Source: an uncultured Eubacteriales bacterium
GTDB taxonomy: Bacteria; Bacillota; Clostridia; Oscillospirales; Acutalibacteraceae
Length of the DNA: 64,000 nucleotides
NCBI GenBank assembly: GCA_934729465.1
Contig: CAKVEP010000001.1
Location: 115,521 to 179,520, forward strand
Direction of reading: 5' to 3'
Shown: positions 25,381-33,998 of the stretch, piece after piece
Layout: each line of letters opens with the position of its first letter
How positions within the stretch are numbered: the first letter of the stretch is position 1
Program-made: the position numbers and the translations under genes
The notes under the pieces: model-generated
The model's database searches: none
What the model was told of the DNA's origin: nothing
What the model saw: the letters and a program-made list of their open reading frames with translations, nothing else

Positions 25381-25420
25381 AAAAATAGGTAAAGCTCCAC
25401 AAATCATGCTTTACCTACTT
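25381..25420 (-). terminator. Terminator of the GLUG-like secreted protein gene
   Basis: A 10-bp perfect stem (TAGGTAAAGC, 25386-25395, with 25408-25417) followed on the minus strand by TTTTTATT, 21 bases beyond the stop at 25441. Confidence 0.8.
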
Positions 25421-25440
25421 TATTTATCAAAAGTTTTTTA

Positions 25441-26223
25441 TTACCATGCAAAGAAAAGATAGCTTTCACACTTAGAAACAATTCCCAAATTTACACCTAC
25501 AAATCTATTGCCTGATTTACCATAAATTGGTTTTGTTTCTGAGTCAACAAATGTATATCTTCCATCATCTGTTGTTCGTTGATTGACAACTGTTTTATGA
25601 CCTGTAACATTATTGCAGAAAACCGTTACATCAGTGCTAGTACTAATACGGCAGTTTGTCACTTCACCAAGCCTAGCATTGTATCCAACTATTCCACCAG
25701 CAGTTGAACCTATCGCTTTAACACTACATGAAGCATTTCTACATTTAATTACTTTACCTGCATTATATCCAACTATACTTCCAACATAATTGCGACCTAC
25801 AATTTCAGCTTTTGGTCCAAACCAAGTATCATATATTGTTAAATCGCTTACGCAACCATCAACATCTAAAAATCTTATAAAACCTACGTAATCAAGATTT
25901 TCACAATTCACCTTTAAATTTGATATTTTGTAACCATTTCCGTTAAAATAGCCGTTAAAATAAGTATTTTTATTTCCTAATGGTGTAAACCCTATTCCAT
26001 TGAAGTCAAGATCTTCCATCAAACGTATTTCACAACCAGTGTAATCATTGCCGTCTAAAATAGAATCCGATATATTAAGAAGATCTCTTTCGGTGTGAAC
26101 CTCATAAACAGTATCCATTTTAGCATGTGGTCGCTTAGCACTAACTTCAAAACCTTCACCAAACATATTTACAGCCATTGACAAAACAAGCGCAGCAACT
26201 GCAAAAAGTTTTATTTTTCTCAT
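25441..26223 (-). CDS. Secreted protein with GLUG-like repeats
   Basis: A 260-residue protein with a clear signal peptide (basic MRKIKLF, hydrophobic core, probable cleavage near VSA-K, residue ~29). The mature part holds beta-strand repeats: FNGYFNGNGYKISNL, YVGFIRFLDVDGCVSDLTI, YVGSIVGYNAGKVIKCRN, TAGGIVGYNARLGEVTNCR, FVGVNLGIVSKCE. The pattern G-x-V-G-x-N-x-G-x-I-x-x-C is that of the GLUG motif found in surface adhesins and proteases, probably a right-handed beta-helix. There is no LPXTG anchor or catalytic domain, so it may be secreted or loosely bound. It has its own promoter and terminator. Function unknown. Confidence 0.82.
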   Translation of the reverse strand: MRKIKLFAVAALVLSMAVNMFGEGFEVSAKRPHAKMDTVYEVHTERDLLNISDSILDGNDYTGCEIRLMEDLDFNGIGFTPLGNKNTYFNGYFNGNGYKISNLKVNCENLDYVGFIRFLDVDGCVSDLTIYDTWFGPKAEIVGRNYVGSIVGYNAGKVIKCRNASCSVKAIGSTAGGIVGYNARLGEVTNCRISTSTDVTVFCNNVTGHKTVVNQRTTDDGRYTFVDSETKPIYGKSGNRFVGVNLGIVSKCESYLFFAW

Positions 26224-26272
26224 GTTCCAAAACTCCTTTACAAATCTTTCAAAAACAAAATCTTACATCATC

Positions 26273-26301
26273 ATATTACCATATTATTGATAAAATGTCA
26301 A
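26273..26301 (-). promoter_or_regulatory. Promoter for the GLUG-like gene
   Basis: On the minus strand a perfect TTGACA (26296-26301), 17 bases, then TAATAT (26273-26278), about 50 bases before the ATG. Confidence 0.65.
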
Positions 26302-26395
26302 GTGATTTTAAATATCGGATTAATTTTAGATATAAATTTAAAATTATAGTAATTCGTAACTTAAATAATAGTACACTTTTATAATTTTTTAAAGT

Positions 26396-26428
26396 AAAAA
26401 CACTGAGATTAATAAAAAAATCTCAGTG
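26396..26428 (-). terminator. Terminator of the Met-Glu-Val tRNA operon
   Basis: Stem CACTGAGATT/AATCTCAGTG (26401-26410 with 26419-26428) followed on the minus strand by five T. It lies 8 bases after the tRNA-Val CCA end. Confidence 0.85.
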
Positions 26429-26436
26429 CTAACATT

Positions 26437-26513
26437 TGGTGGACTCGAAGGGACTCGAACCCTTGACCTCTCGCGTGTGAGGCGAACGCTCTAACCAGCT
26501 GAGCTACGCGTCC
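26437..26513 (-). tRNA. tRNA-Val (anticodon CAC)
   Basis: A 77-base cloverleaf with encoded CCA, anticodon CAC in loop CTCACAC, T-arm AAGGGTTCGAGTCCCTT and a normal D-arm. It reads GUG. The acceptor stem GGACGCG/CGAGTCC has a G-A mismatch at position 5-68. Confidence 0.93.
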
Positions 26514-26555
26514 AAAACAAAAAAATGACTTCCGTTAAAAACGAAAGTATAAGAA

Positions 26556-26630
26556 TGGTGACCCGGACGAGAATCGAACTCGTGTTACCGCCGTGAAAGG
26601 GCGGTGTCTTAACCGCTTGACCACCGGGCC
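26556..26630 (-). tRNA. tRNA-Glu (anticodon UUC)
   Basis: A 75-base cloverleaf with acceptor GGCCCGG/CCGGGTC (one wobble), encoded CCA, anticodon TTC in loop CTTTCAC closed by CCGCC/GGCGG, and T-arm ACGAGTTCGATTCTCGT. Confidence 0.97.
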
Positions 26631-26650
26631 ACGTAACTTTTATTATAAGA

Positions 26651-26727
26651 TGGTAGCGGCAAATGGATTCGAACCATCGACACTCCGGGTATGAACCGAA
26701 TGCTCTAGCCAACTGAGCTATGCCGCC
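26651..26727 (-). tRNA. tRNA-Met (anticodon CAU, elongator type)
   Basis: A 77-base cloverleaf with acceptor GGCGGCA/TGCCGCT-type pairing, encoded CCA and anticodon CAT in loop TTCATAC. A paired first acceptor base (G1-C72) and the lack of three G-C pairs on the anticodon stem argue for the elongator, not the initiator. A CAU tRNA converted to read AUA is less likely, but only lysidine determinants would settle it. Confidence 0.93.
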
Positions 26728-26748
26728 ATACAACCCATCCGCTTTATT

Positions 26749-26778
26749 ATTATAGCATCATAAATATCTGCTTGTCAA
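26749..26778 (-). promoter_or_regulatory. Promoter for the tRNA Met-Glu-Val operon
   Basis: On the minus strand a perfect TTGACA (26773-26778), 18 bases, and a perfect TATAAT (26749-26754) lie about 22 bases before tRNA-Met. Confidence 0.85.
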
Positions 26779-26901
26779 CACTAATATTCAATTTTTTTAC
26801 TTTTTTATGTTTTCCCTCTAAATACCTTTTGAAATTAATGTTTTTTAGTATATTTGCTAATAGCGCTACCTTTTATCTTCTCTCAAAGTTACTTTTTGCT
26901 T

Positions 26902-28011
26902 TTAATCTAAAAAGTCTTTTAATTTTTTACTCCTGCTTGGATGTCTCAATTTTCTTAAAGCTTTAGCTTCTATCTGTCTTATGCGCTCTCTCGTCACATT
27001 AAATTCTTTTCCTACTTCCTCCAGTGTGCGAGCTCTGCCGTCTATTAACCCAAACCTCATTCTAAGTACTTTTTCTTCTCTTGGGGTAAGAGTGTCTAAA
27101 ACTTGCAATAACTGCTCCTTTAGCAGTACTTGCGACGCTGCATCTGCCGGAGCGGGAGCATCACTGTCTTGAATAAAGTCGCCTAAGTGACTGTCTTCTT
27201 CCTCGCCAACAGGCGTTTCCAAAGACACCGGGTCTTTCGACGCTTTTATAACCTCTTTAACCTTTTCAGCCGGAATATTCAACTCCTCTGCTACTTCTTC
27301 AACGGTCGGCTCCTGACCATTATTATGGAACAGCTGACCCGACACCCTTTTTACTTTATTCATAGTTTCAACCATGTGTACAGGTATACGTATCGTCCTT
27401 GCTTGGTCAGCTATTGCTCTTGTTATTGCTTGACGTATCCACCATGTAGCATATGTTGAAAATTTAAATCCCTTAGAATAATCGAACTTCTCAACGGCTT
27501 TTATAAGACCTAAATTCCCCTCTTGAATTAAGTCTAAAAGCGTCATTCCCCTGCCCAAATACCTTTTGGCTATGCTAACTACTAATCTTAAATTGGCTTC
27601 GGTTAATCTCTTTTTGGCTCTTTCGCTTCCTTCTGATATCTTTATCGCCAAATCTATTTCTTCTTCTGCTGTTAAAAGCGGTATCATACCAATGTCCTTT
27701 AAATAAACCTTTATGGGGTCTTCAACATTCACCCCTTCGTTTACTCCAACGTAGTCGTTTTGATGAGCGTCGGACTTCACATCAAATGATATATCATCAA
27801 TAGGTGATTCATCAAACCCCTCAACAATTTTAACCCCCATAGACTCCATTGAATCATACAAATCTTCTATTTGGTCTGGGTCAAAATCCAAATCACCCAT
27901 CGCGTCTAATATCTCGTTTGTACTAATTTCACCAGAAGCTTTCCCGTGTTTTACTAAATCGTTTATAACTTCTTCTTTCTTGTTCTCTTTATTTGTTATT
28001 TCGTCGCTCAT
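26902..28011 (-). CDS. rpoD: Primary sigma factor RpoD (SigA)
   Basis: A 369-residue housekeeping sigma factor. A short region 1.1-like acidic N-terminus is followed by region 1.2 (DPIKVYLKDIGMIPLLTAEEE), region 2 (EANLRLVVSIAKRYLGRGM, LIQEGNLGLIKAVEKFDY, KFSTYATWWIRQAITRAIADQ), region 3, and region 4 with TPREEKVLRMRFGL and the helix-turn-helix VTRERIRQIEAKALRKLRHP. There is no long non-conserved insert, as in other Firmicutes. The ATG at 28011 has AGGAGGT 7 bases upstream; the open frame extends 7 codons further but through that site. It follows dnaG by 22 bases, forming the classical dnaG-rpoD macromolecular-synthesis pair. Confidence 0.98.
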   Translation of the reverse strand: MSDEITNKENKKEEVINDLVKHGKASGEISTNEILDAMGDLDFDPDQIEDLYDSMESMGVKIVEGFDESPIDDISFDVKSDAHQNDYVGVNEGVNVEDPIKVYLKDIGMIPLLTAEEEIDLAIKISEGSERAKKRLTEANLRLVVSIAKRYLGRGMTLLDLIQEGNLGLIKAVEKFDYSKGFKFSTYATWWIRQAITRAIADQARTIRIPVHMVETMNKVKRVSGQLFHNNGQEPTVEEVAEELNIPAEKVKEVIKASKDPVSLETPVGEEEDSHLGDFIQDSDAPAPADAASQVLLKEQLLQVLDTLTPREEKVLRMRFGLIDGRARTLEEVGKEFNVTRERIRQIEAKALRKLRHPSRSKKLKDFLD

Positions 28012-28033
28012 TTTTATACCTCCTGAAAACACT

Positions 28034-29803
28034 CTACTTCTTTATTTCCTTCAATTTATTTATATATTCACATATTTCTGAAACGTCAGTTTTCGACACA
28101 TCTTTTAAATTTTGTTTTTCCTTTTCCTGCTTTATAACAGATATATATTCTCGAACTGCGTCATCGCTCCCCGAGCCGGGAACGTAACCACATATCAATT
28201 TTGCGATACGACCTGTTTCTTCAAGAGTGAACCCCTTAGCCGATATATTAGTAACATCGAGCACTCTTTCTTCTTCTGATAATTCTCGAATTGCTTTACA
28301 AACTCTCCTGTTAAACTCTGTTACAAACATATCTTCTGAAATTTCAGATAATATTTTTTTAACTTTATCTTGGTTGTTTGCCAAGTAAGACAATAGCATT
28401 TCTTCAGCACTCGTTGCCCGTAAATTAAGTTTTTTCTCCGGGTTTACTTTATCATTCTGCGCTGATAGATTGTTTACCACTGTTTTAAATTCCTTTTTTC
28501 TATTATTTTTCTGCAACGTCTTTTTATACTTATTTACTTGCATTAATATAGGAATTTTCTCAATTCCTATTTCCTCGCTCAATCTCCCCACGTATATTTC
28601 TCTTTCTATGTAATTATCAAGCTCGGCTAAAATTTTAGATGCCTCTGTGAGGTATTTCACCTTATCGTCTGACTTACTCAAATCAAATCTTGACCTTAAT
28701 TTTTGTAGCCTATATTCCACGTCGTTTTTAGAGTCTTCGATTATTTTCTTAAATCTGACAGGTCCTTCCTCGCCATACATCTTCATAAATTCATCTGGGT
28801 CTTTCCCTCTTGGAATCGAAATAATTCTAACTTCAACCCCACATTCTCTGAATATATTTATTGCTCTGTTTGCCGCCTTTTGACCTGCCTCATCAGAATC
28901 GTAACACACTATCACTTCTTCTGCGTATCTCGACATCACTTTTGCTTGTTCTGAAGTCAGCGCCGTCCCTAAAGTTGCAACAGTATTTTTAAACCCTGCC
29001 TGATGAAGCGCTATAACGTCCATGTAGCCCTCGGCGAGAATTAACTGTCCGCTGGTGTTAGTTTTAGCAAAATTAAGCGCAAACAGATTAACACTTTTTT
29101 TAAACACCGGCGTGTCAGACGTGTTTAAATATTTAGGTTTGCCATCGCCAAGAAGTCTTCCCCCAAACGCCACGACATTTCCCCTAACGTCTATTATCGG
29201 ATACATTACTCTGTCAACAAATCTATCAATTATCCGACCGCTCCGTGTTTTAAACGCCAAGTTTGCCATTACAATACTTTCGCTGTCATAACCCTTGCTT
29301 TTCAGGTAATTTACAAGCCCATACCTTGAATTTGGAGAATATCCCAAACCAAATGTTTTTATTGTTTTTATTTTTAATCCTCGATTGAGCAAATATCTCA
29401 TGGCACCTTTCCCGCTTTCGCAGCAAAGCATATGGTGGTAAAACCTTGCCGCCTGACGGTTAATTTCATATATAGCCATCTTTTGTTTATGCACAGCATC
29501 ATCGTGATTGTTTATCGGCATTTCTATTCCGGCTCTGTCTGCCAAAAATTTTACCGCTTCCATATAATCGAGTTTTTCGCAAAGTCTTATGAAGGTTATA
29601 ACATCGCCGCCGGCTCCGCAGCCAAAACAATAAAACGAGCTACTGGATGGGTAAATATAAAACGATGGCGTCCTCTCTGAATGGAAGGGACATAAGCCTA
29701 TTAAATTTCTTCCTCTGCGTTTCAAGCTTACGTAACTTGAAATCACATCTGTTATATCATTTTTATATTTTAGTTCTTGTATGAACTCGTCTGTAAGGCT
29801 CAT
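28034..29803 (-). CDS. dnaG: DNA primase
   Basis: A 589-residue primase that lays down RNA primers at replication forks. The N-terminal CHC2 zinc finger (CPFHSERTPSFYIYP, FYCFGCGAGGD) is followed by the Toprim catalytic core with LAEGYMDVIAL (acidic Glu) and CYDSDEAGQKAA (DxD), and a C-terminal helicase-binding domain. The ATG at 29803 (MSLTDEF) agrees with the family N-terminus; 12 extra upstream codons are open but lack the match. It is the middle gene of dgt-dnaG-rpoD. Confidence 0.98.
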   Translation of the reverse strand: MSLTDEFIQELKYKNDITDVISSYVSLKRRGRNLIGLCPFHSERTPSFYIYPSSSSFYCFGCGAGGDVITFIRLCEKLDYMEAVKFLADRAGIEMPINNHDDAVHKQKMAIYEINRQAARFYHHMLCCESGKGAMRYLLNRGLKIKTIKTFGLGYSPNSRYGLVNYLKSKGYDSESIVMANLAFKTRSGRIIDRFVDRVMYPIIDVRGNVVAFGGRLLGDGKPKYLNTSDTPVFKKSVNLFALNFAKTNTSGQLILAEGYMDVIALHQAGFKNTVATLGTALTSEQAKVMSRYAEEVIVCYDSDEAGQKAANRAINIFRECGVEVRIISIPRGKDPDEFMKMYGEEGPVRFKKIIEDSKNDVEYRLQKLRSRFDLSKSDDKVKYLTEASKILAELDNYIEREIYVGRLSEEIGIEKIPILMQVNKYKKTLQKNNRKKEFKTVVNNLSAQNDKVNPEKKLNLRATSAEEMLLSYLANNQDKVKKILSEISEDMFVTEFNRRVCKAIRELSEEERVLDVTNISAKGFTLEETGRIAKLICGYVPGSGSDDAVREYISVIKQEKEKQNLKDVSKTDVSEICEYINKLKEIKK

Positions 29804-29848
29804 CCAATTCCACCATCCCACTCCTGCTCTTACATCCACATTGACCCG

Positions 29849-30847
29849 CTATATCTTCCAAGATTTTGGTATGAATATGTCTTCAAACAATTTTATAGCA
29901 TACTTATCCGTCATTCCGGCTATATAATCACAAACCGCTCTGTCAATTCCGTCACGCTCAGCAACCGCTCTTATTTCACTCGGAAGCTTCTTGCTGTTCT
30001 TTCTGAAGTAATTGTAAAGTCCCTCTATTATATACGGCACTTTCCTTTCTTCAGCCTTAGCTAAGTCACTTAAATACACCTTTTCATACATAAATTTATG
30101 TATATGACTAAAAGTAACTTCCACCTCTTCAGACATTCTCAGCTGTCCATCACCGCTATTGTCTATCAAAGAATTAACAAGAGTATCTATCCTCTGAGAA
30201 ACTCCGCAACCTAGCACATTTCCACATTCCTTTAGTATCTCTTCTTTTTTTAGTACTCCCGCTCTAATAGCATCGTCTATATCGTGGTTTATATAGGCTA
30301 TTCTGTCTGATATTCTAACTACTTTTCCTTCAAGAGTGTATGCTTGTCTGCCTTTGGTATGACATATTATTCCGTCTTTTACTTCCTCGCTTAAGTTTAA
30401 GCCTTGTCCACCTTTTTCAAGCAAATCAACCACTCTTACGCTTTGTTCGTAATGTCTAAAACCCCGGCTATAAATATTGTTAAGAGCCTCTTCTCCGGCA
30501 TGTCCGAAAGGAGTATGCCCTAAGTCATGACCCAAAGCTATAGCCTCTGTTAAATCCTCGTTTAAGCGAAGTGCCCGTGCTATCGTGCGCGCCACTTGAG
30601 ATACTTCTAATGTATGCGTCAGTCTCGTCCTGTAATGGTCACCGTCCGGCGAGATAAATACCTGTGTCTTATGTTTAAGACGTCTAAATGCTTTGCTGTG
30701 TATAATTCTGTCTCTGTCGCATTGATACACAGTCCTTATACTGCATTCCTCTTCTTTTTTATCCCTTCCCCTACTGTTTACTGACAACATCGCATATTTA
30801 CTTAATATTTCACATTCTATCTGTTCAGTACGTTCACGTATATTCAT
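29849..30847 (-). CDS. dgt: dNTP triphosphohydrolase, dGTPase family
   Basis: A 332-residue HD-domain enzyme that splits dNTPs to nucleoside and tripolyphosphate. The motifs are RRLKHKTQVFISPDGDHYRTRLTHTLEVSQ (first His), ALGHDLGHTPFGHAGE (HD pair and following His), and RISDRIAYINHDIDDA (last Asp). It is the short form typical of Clostridia. The ATG at 30847 is preferred, with GGTGGAG just upstream; six further codons are open. It lies before dnaG (45-base gap), so dNTP pool control is tied to replication and transcription genes. Confidence 0.94.
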   Translation of the reverse strand: MNIRERTEQIECEILSKYAMLSVNSRGRDKKEEECSIRTVYQCDRDRIIHSKAFRRLKHKTQVFISPDGDHYRTRLTHTLEVSQVARTIARALRLNEDLTEAIALGHDLGHTPFGHAGEEALNNIYSRGFRHYEQSVRVVDLLEKGGQGLNLSEEVKDGIICHTKGRQAYTLEGKVVRISDRIAYINHDIDDAIRAGVLKKEEILKECGNVLGCGVSQRIDTLVNSLIDNSGDGQLRMSEEVEVTFSHIHKFMYEKVYLSDLAKAEERKVPYIIEGLYNYFRKNSKKLPSEIRAVAERDGIDRAVCDYIAGMTDKYAIKLFEDIFIPKSWKI

Positions 30848-30864
30848 TTTTACACACTCCACCA

Positions 30865-30892
30865 ATTATACATATTAACATATTTTTTTCAA
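30865..30892 (-). promoter_or_regulatory. Promoter for the dgt-dnaG-rpoD operon
   Basis: On the minus strand TTGAAA (30887-30892), 16 bases and TATAAT (30865-30870). The transcript would start about 10-15 bases before the ATG, so the leader is very short. Confidence 0.6.
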
Positions 30893-30924
30893 TATGTAAA
30901 ACTGAAATACAAAAATAATATAAT

Positions 30925-31548
30925 CTATTTAAAAGAACAATACCTCTCATCTAAAACTTCCATCAAAATTTCGCCTGAAGAAAGCTCATTAAGCTTTTTT
31001 TCGAGTTTATCGTATTGTCCTGTTTCCACGCTTAAATTCACCGTAACATTTTCAAGAAACTCTGTGTTGTTAATTATCGTCTCAAAATTTTTTAAAACAT
31101 TTTCCACTTTTCCATATATGCCGTAAGCCACTTCCGCCCTAACGATTTTACACTTTTTCATAACCACAATTTTACTGTTTTCAACCGCCAGTTTTGCCCC
31201 CTTGGAGTAAGCCCTAACAAGACCTCCCGTTCCCAGCAATATTCCACCGAAGTACCTCGTGATTACAACCACTATATCCTGAACCTCAACACCCTTCAGC
31301 ACATTAAGTACCGGTATTCCCGCCGTTCCTTGCGGTTCACCATCGTCTGAATATCTTTCTATTTGCTGATTTCTTATCCTGTATGCGTAAACATTGTGTT
31401 TCGCATCCCAGTGCTTGCTGCTCACATTTTTTATATATTCGTTTGCTTCCTCCTCGCTTTTTATCGGACAACAATAGCATATAAACCTCGAACGTTTCTC
31501 AACAAACTGCGTTACTGTTTCTTCTTTTATAGTTTTATATTGTTCCAC
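30925..31548 (-). CDS. YigZ/IMPACT family protein
   Basis: A 207-residue UPF0029/IMPACT-family protein. The N-terminal IMPACT domain has YRIRNQQIERYSDDGEPQGTAGIPVL and VVVITRYFGGILLGTGGLVRAYS, and a C-terminal ferredoxin-like domain follows (about 135-205). Eukaryotic IMPACT acts on Gcn1 signalling; bacterial members are poorly understood and may bind nucleic acid or ribosomes. The GTG at 31548 is chosen because GGGGAG lies 7 bases before it; the longer frame would translate that site. A perfect hairpin lies just upstream. Confidence 0.9.
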   Translation of the reverse strand: MEQYKTIKEETVTQFVEKRSRFICYCCPIKSEEEANEYIKNVSSKHWDAKHNVYAYRIRNQQIERYSDDGEPQGTAGIPVLNVLKGVEVQDIVVVITRYFGGILLGTGGLVRAYSKGAKLAVENSKIVVMKKCKIVRAEVAYGIYGKVENVLKNFETIINNTEFLENVTVNLSVETGQYDKLEKKLNELSSGEILMEVLDERYCSFK

Positions 31549-31576
31549 AAACTCTCTCCCCAATATAAAATCCACA

Positions 31577-31603
31577 GGCGACGCAAATTAATCTTGCGTC
31601 GCC
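31577..31603 (-). other. Stable GC-rich hairpin between rpmE and the YigZ gene
   Basis: GGCGACGCAA (31577-31586) pairs exactly with TTGCGTCGCC (31594-31603) around a 7-base loop. No T run follows on the minus strand, so it is not a standard terminator. It lies about 30 bases before the YigZ start and may act in mRNA processing or as a partial terminator. Confidence 0.55.
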
Positions 31604-31646
31604 CAAAATTCAGCTTAGATAAAATTCAGCCTTCAAACAATTCAAA

Positions 31647-31862
31647 TTAATGTTGTTTTTCAGCCTGCTTTTCAACACGTTTATAGAACTTATCAATACG
31701 TCCGCCTGTGTCAACAAGCTTTTGTTTTCCAGTAAAAAACGGATGGCATTTGTTGCATATATCTACGCTTATATTTTCCTTTGTAGATTTAGTTTCTATA
31801 ACATTTCCACATGCACATTTTATTACTGTTTCTTTATACTCTGGATGTATTCCTTCTTTCAC
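31647..31862 (-). CDS. rpmE: Ribosomal protein L31
   Basis: A 71-residue L31 of the zinc-binding type: KEGIHPEYKETVIKCACGN has the C-x-C pair, and CNKCHPFFTGKQKLVDTGGRIDKF supplies the C-x-x-C. Two forms of L31 exist in many bacteria; this is the Cys-containing one. The GTG at 31862 is chosen because AGAGAGGTGA lies 6 bases before it; eight more upstream codons are open but run through that site. Confidence 0.95.
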   Translation of the reverse strand: MKEGIHPEYKETVIKCACGNVIETKSTKENISVDICNKCHPFFTGKQKLVDTGGRIDKFYKRVEKQAEKQH

Positions 31863-31900
31863 AAAAATCACCTCTCTAGTTCGCATAAAAATACTTCTAC

Positions 31901-31929
31901 ATTATATCACAGTATTTCAAAATATGCAA
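31901..31929 (-). promoter_or_regulatory. Promoter for rpmE
   Basis: On the minus strand TTGCAT (31924-31929), 17 bases and a perfect TATAAT (31901-31906), about 30 bases before the rpmE ribosome site. Confidence 0.7.
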
Positions 31930-31948
31930 CCATACTTTATTGTATATT

Positions 31949-33505
31949 TTAAGATTTCGATTTCGAAAATTTATTAGCGTTATCAATAAAACCAACAAAT
32001 TCGCTACGTGCCGAATTCGTAATAATCTTAATAAGCAAATCTCTTCTTTGCTCTAAGATTTTGTCCCCCACCGTTTCATCCTTTAAATCTTCGTATTCAA
32101 CTGTTTCGCCCTCTAAAACTTCTTTAAAAATTTCGTCCATTAAATCTAAAAGGGCTCCATCATTAGAACCATAACCCTCACAAATTGATTTAAAACTATA
32201 AGACAAGTTTAATTTTAAAGCTTGTTTGGTGTCTTCTTCCACCTTATCTCTTAAACACTCATACTTGCTGTCATCATCTAAGAAATTTTTTATGGTTGCC
32301 TCCACAGGCTCTTTTAAATTTGAATATTTTTGTTCATCTTTAAGGGTTTCAAGCATAACACTTTTTAAAGAATCTTTCAACTTTTGATATCCTAACTTGT
32401 CGTTTTCAAATTCTTCGTTTAATAGTTTTTCTGCAACATCTCCCACAGATTTTATCGAAACATTATACTTCAGTACCTCAGCAGCAGATTTATATTTTGG
32501 GTCATTTTTTAAATCCTCTTGAACATCTCTACAAAATGAATTTTGAATTAAAAGCCTACATCTTAAACAATCTTCCACAGATTTATTTTCTGCTATATCA
32601 TCCACAACCTCTTCAACAGCCTTTTTTGCCAATTCATTTTTCAAAATACTTTTTAAAGAATCGTAATCTGAAGTGGCTTCAAGCATTTCTTTAGTGGCTT
32701 TTTTCAAGGGATTTTTTACAGCATTAATTAAAATTTTATCCTCTAATATCGAAACACATTCTTTATTATGTCTGTAAATATCATGTGTTAAGTCAAAATT
32801 ATCTTTTGAATCTATAAGGTACTTTTGGTCTGGGTATATTAAGCAATCATACATCTTACTTATATGCCACACAGAAGCATTACGAACACGAATTGCATTT
32901 ATAGAACGACAATCTTTTAAAAGATCTCCAAGCTTTGCTACCTTATCTTCATCAGAAAAACTGCTCTTTACAATTTCAGCAAATAAATTTCTACTTTGTC
33001 TTTCATTATAAATATCCACACGTTCATAATTTTTATAACTAACAACACCTCTTTTATAGGCATCTAATAAATCTTGTTGATACATTAATCTAACTAAAAA
33101 TTTCTCTGAGTTTTCGCCATTGCCACACATAAAAATTATTGACTTTTTCAAGGCAGATGCAGGTTCTTTAAAATTTAAATCGTTATATACTTTAGTCAAT
33201 TCGTCGGCAAAATTTTTTTGCCTCACTTTGATATTACCACTAATATTATTAATAATTTGAGAAAAAACCATATTAGCTTCTGATAATACGTCAAAGCTTT
33301 CCTTTGTTTTTTGTATTGCAATTTCACGTTTCTCCCTGAGCGTACTGCCTTCTAACGAAGAAATATCAATCCTAGAATCCAAATAACCCAAAGCATTAAA
33401 TCCTAATTTTTCGCACGCCGAAACTTTGCACACTAACCCACAGCTAAAAATTGAGGTGGACATTAGTAAAATTGAAAAAAATCTTTTATTATATTTTTGT
33501 GCCAA
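31949..33505 (-). CDS. Secreted helical repeat protein of unknown function
   Basis: A 518-residue protein not recognised. It starts with TTG after AAGGGGAG. The N-terminus is a signal peptide (basic YNKRFF, core ILLMSTSIFSCGLVC, cleavage possible after VSA, ~30). The rest is almost all predicted helix, charged and Lys/Glu-rich. From about residue 280 a degenerate unit recurs: DYDSLKSIL, DPKYKSAAEVL, DKLGYQKLKDSL, DEQKYSNLKEPV, DSKYECLRDKV, VEYEDLKDE, each Asp-x-x-Tyr-x-x-Leu-Lys, some 35-45 residues apart. No anchor or enzyme motif is seen. It follows the coiled-coil gene by 13 bases in the rsmD unit. Confidence 0.7.
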   Translation of the reverse strand: MAQKYNKRFFSILLMSTSIFSCGLVCKVSACEKLGFNALGYLDSRIDISSLEGSTLREKREIAIQKTKESFDVLSEANMVFSQIINNISGNIKVRQKNFADELTKVYNDLNFKEPASALKKSIIFMCGNGENSEKFLVRLMYQQDLLDAYKRGVVSYKNYERVDIYNERQSRNLFAEIVKSSFSDEDKVAKLGDLLKDCRSINAIRVRNASVWHISKMYDCLIYPDQKYLIDSKDNFDLTHDIYRHNKECVSILEDKILINAVKNPLKKATKEMLEATSDYDSLKSILKNELAKKAVEEVVDDIAENKSVEDCLRCRLLIQNSFCRDVQEDLKNDPKYKSAAEVLKYNVSIKSVGDVAEKLLNEEFENDKLGYQKLKDSLKSVMLETLKDEQKYSNLKEPVEATIKNFLDDDSKYECLRDKVEEDTKQALKLNLSYSFKSICEGYGSNDGALLDLMDEIFKEVLEGETVEYEDLKDETVGDKILEQRRDLLIKIITNSARSEFVGFIDNANKFSKSKS

Positions 33506-33518
33506 AATTTTTCTCCCC

Positions 33519-33986
33519 TTATTTTTTAGTCGTTGACTTCAAGCTCTGTCTTGCTTTTCTGATTTCCGTTAAACCTGATGTTAATATTTGGTCCGTTTCG
33601 TTCATTAAGTTGTTAACATACTCATTAGCAGCCATTCTCATTTCTCTAGCCCTAGTTTCTGCCTCCTCAAGCATAGCTTTTGCCCTTGCCTCGGCTTGCT
33701 TTAATATTTCGCTTTGACTTGCTAATGCTCTAACTTTTTCCTCCGTGTTTCTTACTATCGCATCGGCTTCTTCTTTGGCATCTCTTATTATGTCGGTCCT
33801 ATCCGATACTATGCTTTTTGCCTGACGTATTTCTTGAGGTAGTCTTAATCTTATGTCTTCTATAATTCTTTTCACTTCTTCTGAGTCTATTATTGTTTTC
33901 CCGCCTGTTAACGGTAAATGCCAAGACGACTCCAACACATCTTCCAATTCATCAATTAAACTATCAACATTTTTACTAGCGTCCAA
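33519..33986 (-). CDS. Conserved coiled-coil protein
   Basis: A 155-residue cytoplasmic protein, starting TTG after AGGAGAG. An N-terminal segment (VDSLIDELEDVLESSWHLPLTGGKTIID) precedes a long coiled coil (about 40-140) rich in Ala, Glu and Arg with heptads such as EARAKAMLEEAETRAREM. The coil has the look of the F-type ATP synthase b stalk or DivIVA tails, which leads to loose labels, but there is no membrane helix. Proteins of this kind sit next to rsmD in other Clostridia. Function unknown. Confidence 0.75.
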   Translation of the reverse strand: MDASKNVDSLIDELEDVLESSWHLPLTGGKTIIDSEEVKRIIEDIRLRLPQEIRQAKSIVSDRTDIIRDAKEEADAIVRNTEEKVRALASQSEILKQAEARAKAMLEEAETRAREMRMAANEYVNNLMNETDQILTSGLTEIRKARQSLKSTTKK

Positions 33987-33998
33987 TTTTATCTCTCC

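Noticed and set aside
26491..26733. Open frame reading GGIAQLARAFGS on the minus strand
   Set aside because: It is the translation of the tRNA-Met, tRNA-Glu and tRNA-Val genes; this peptide is a common artefact of tRNA clusters.
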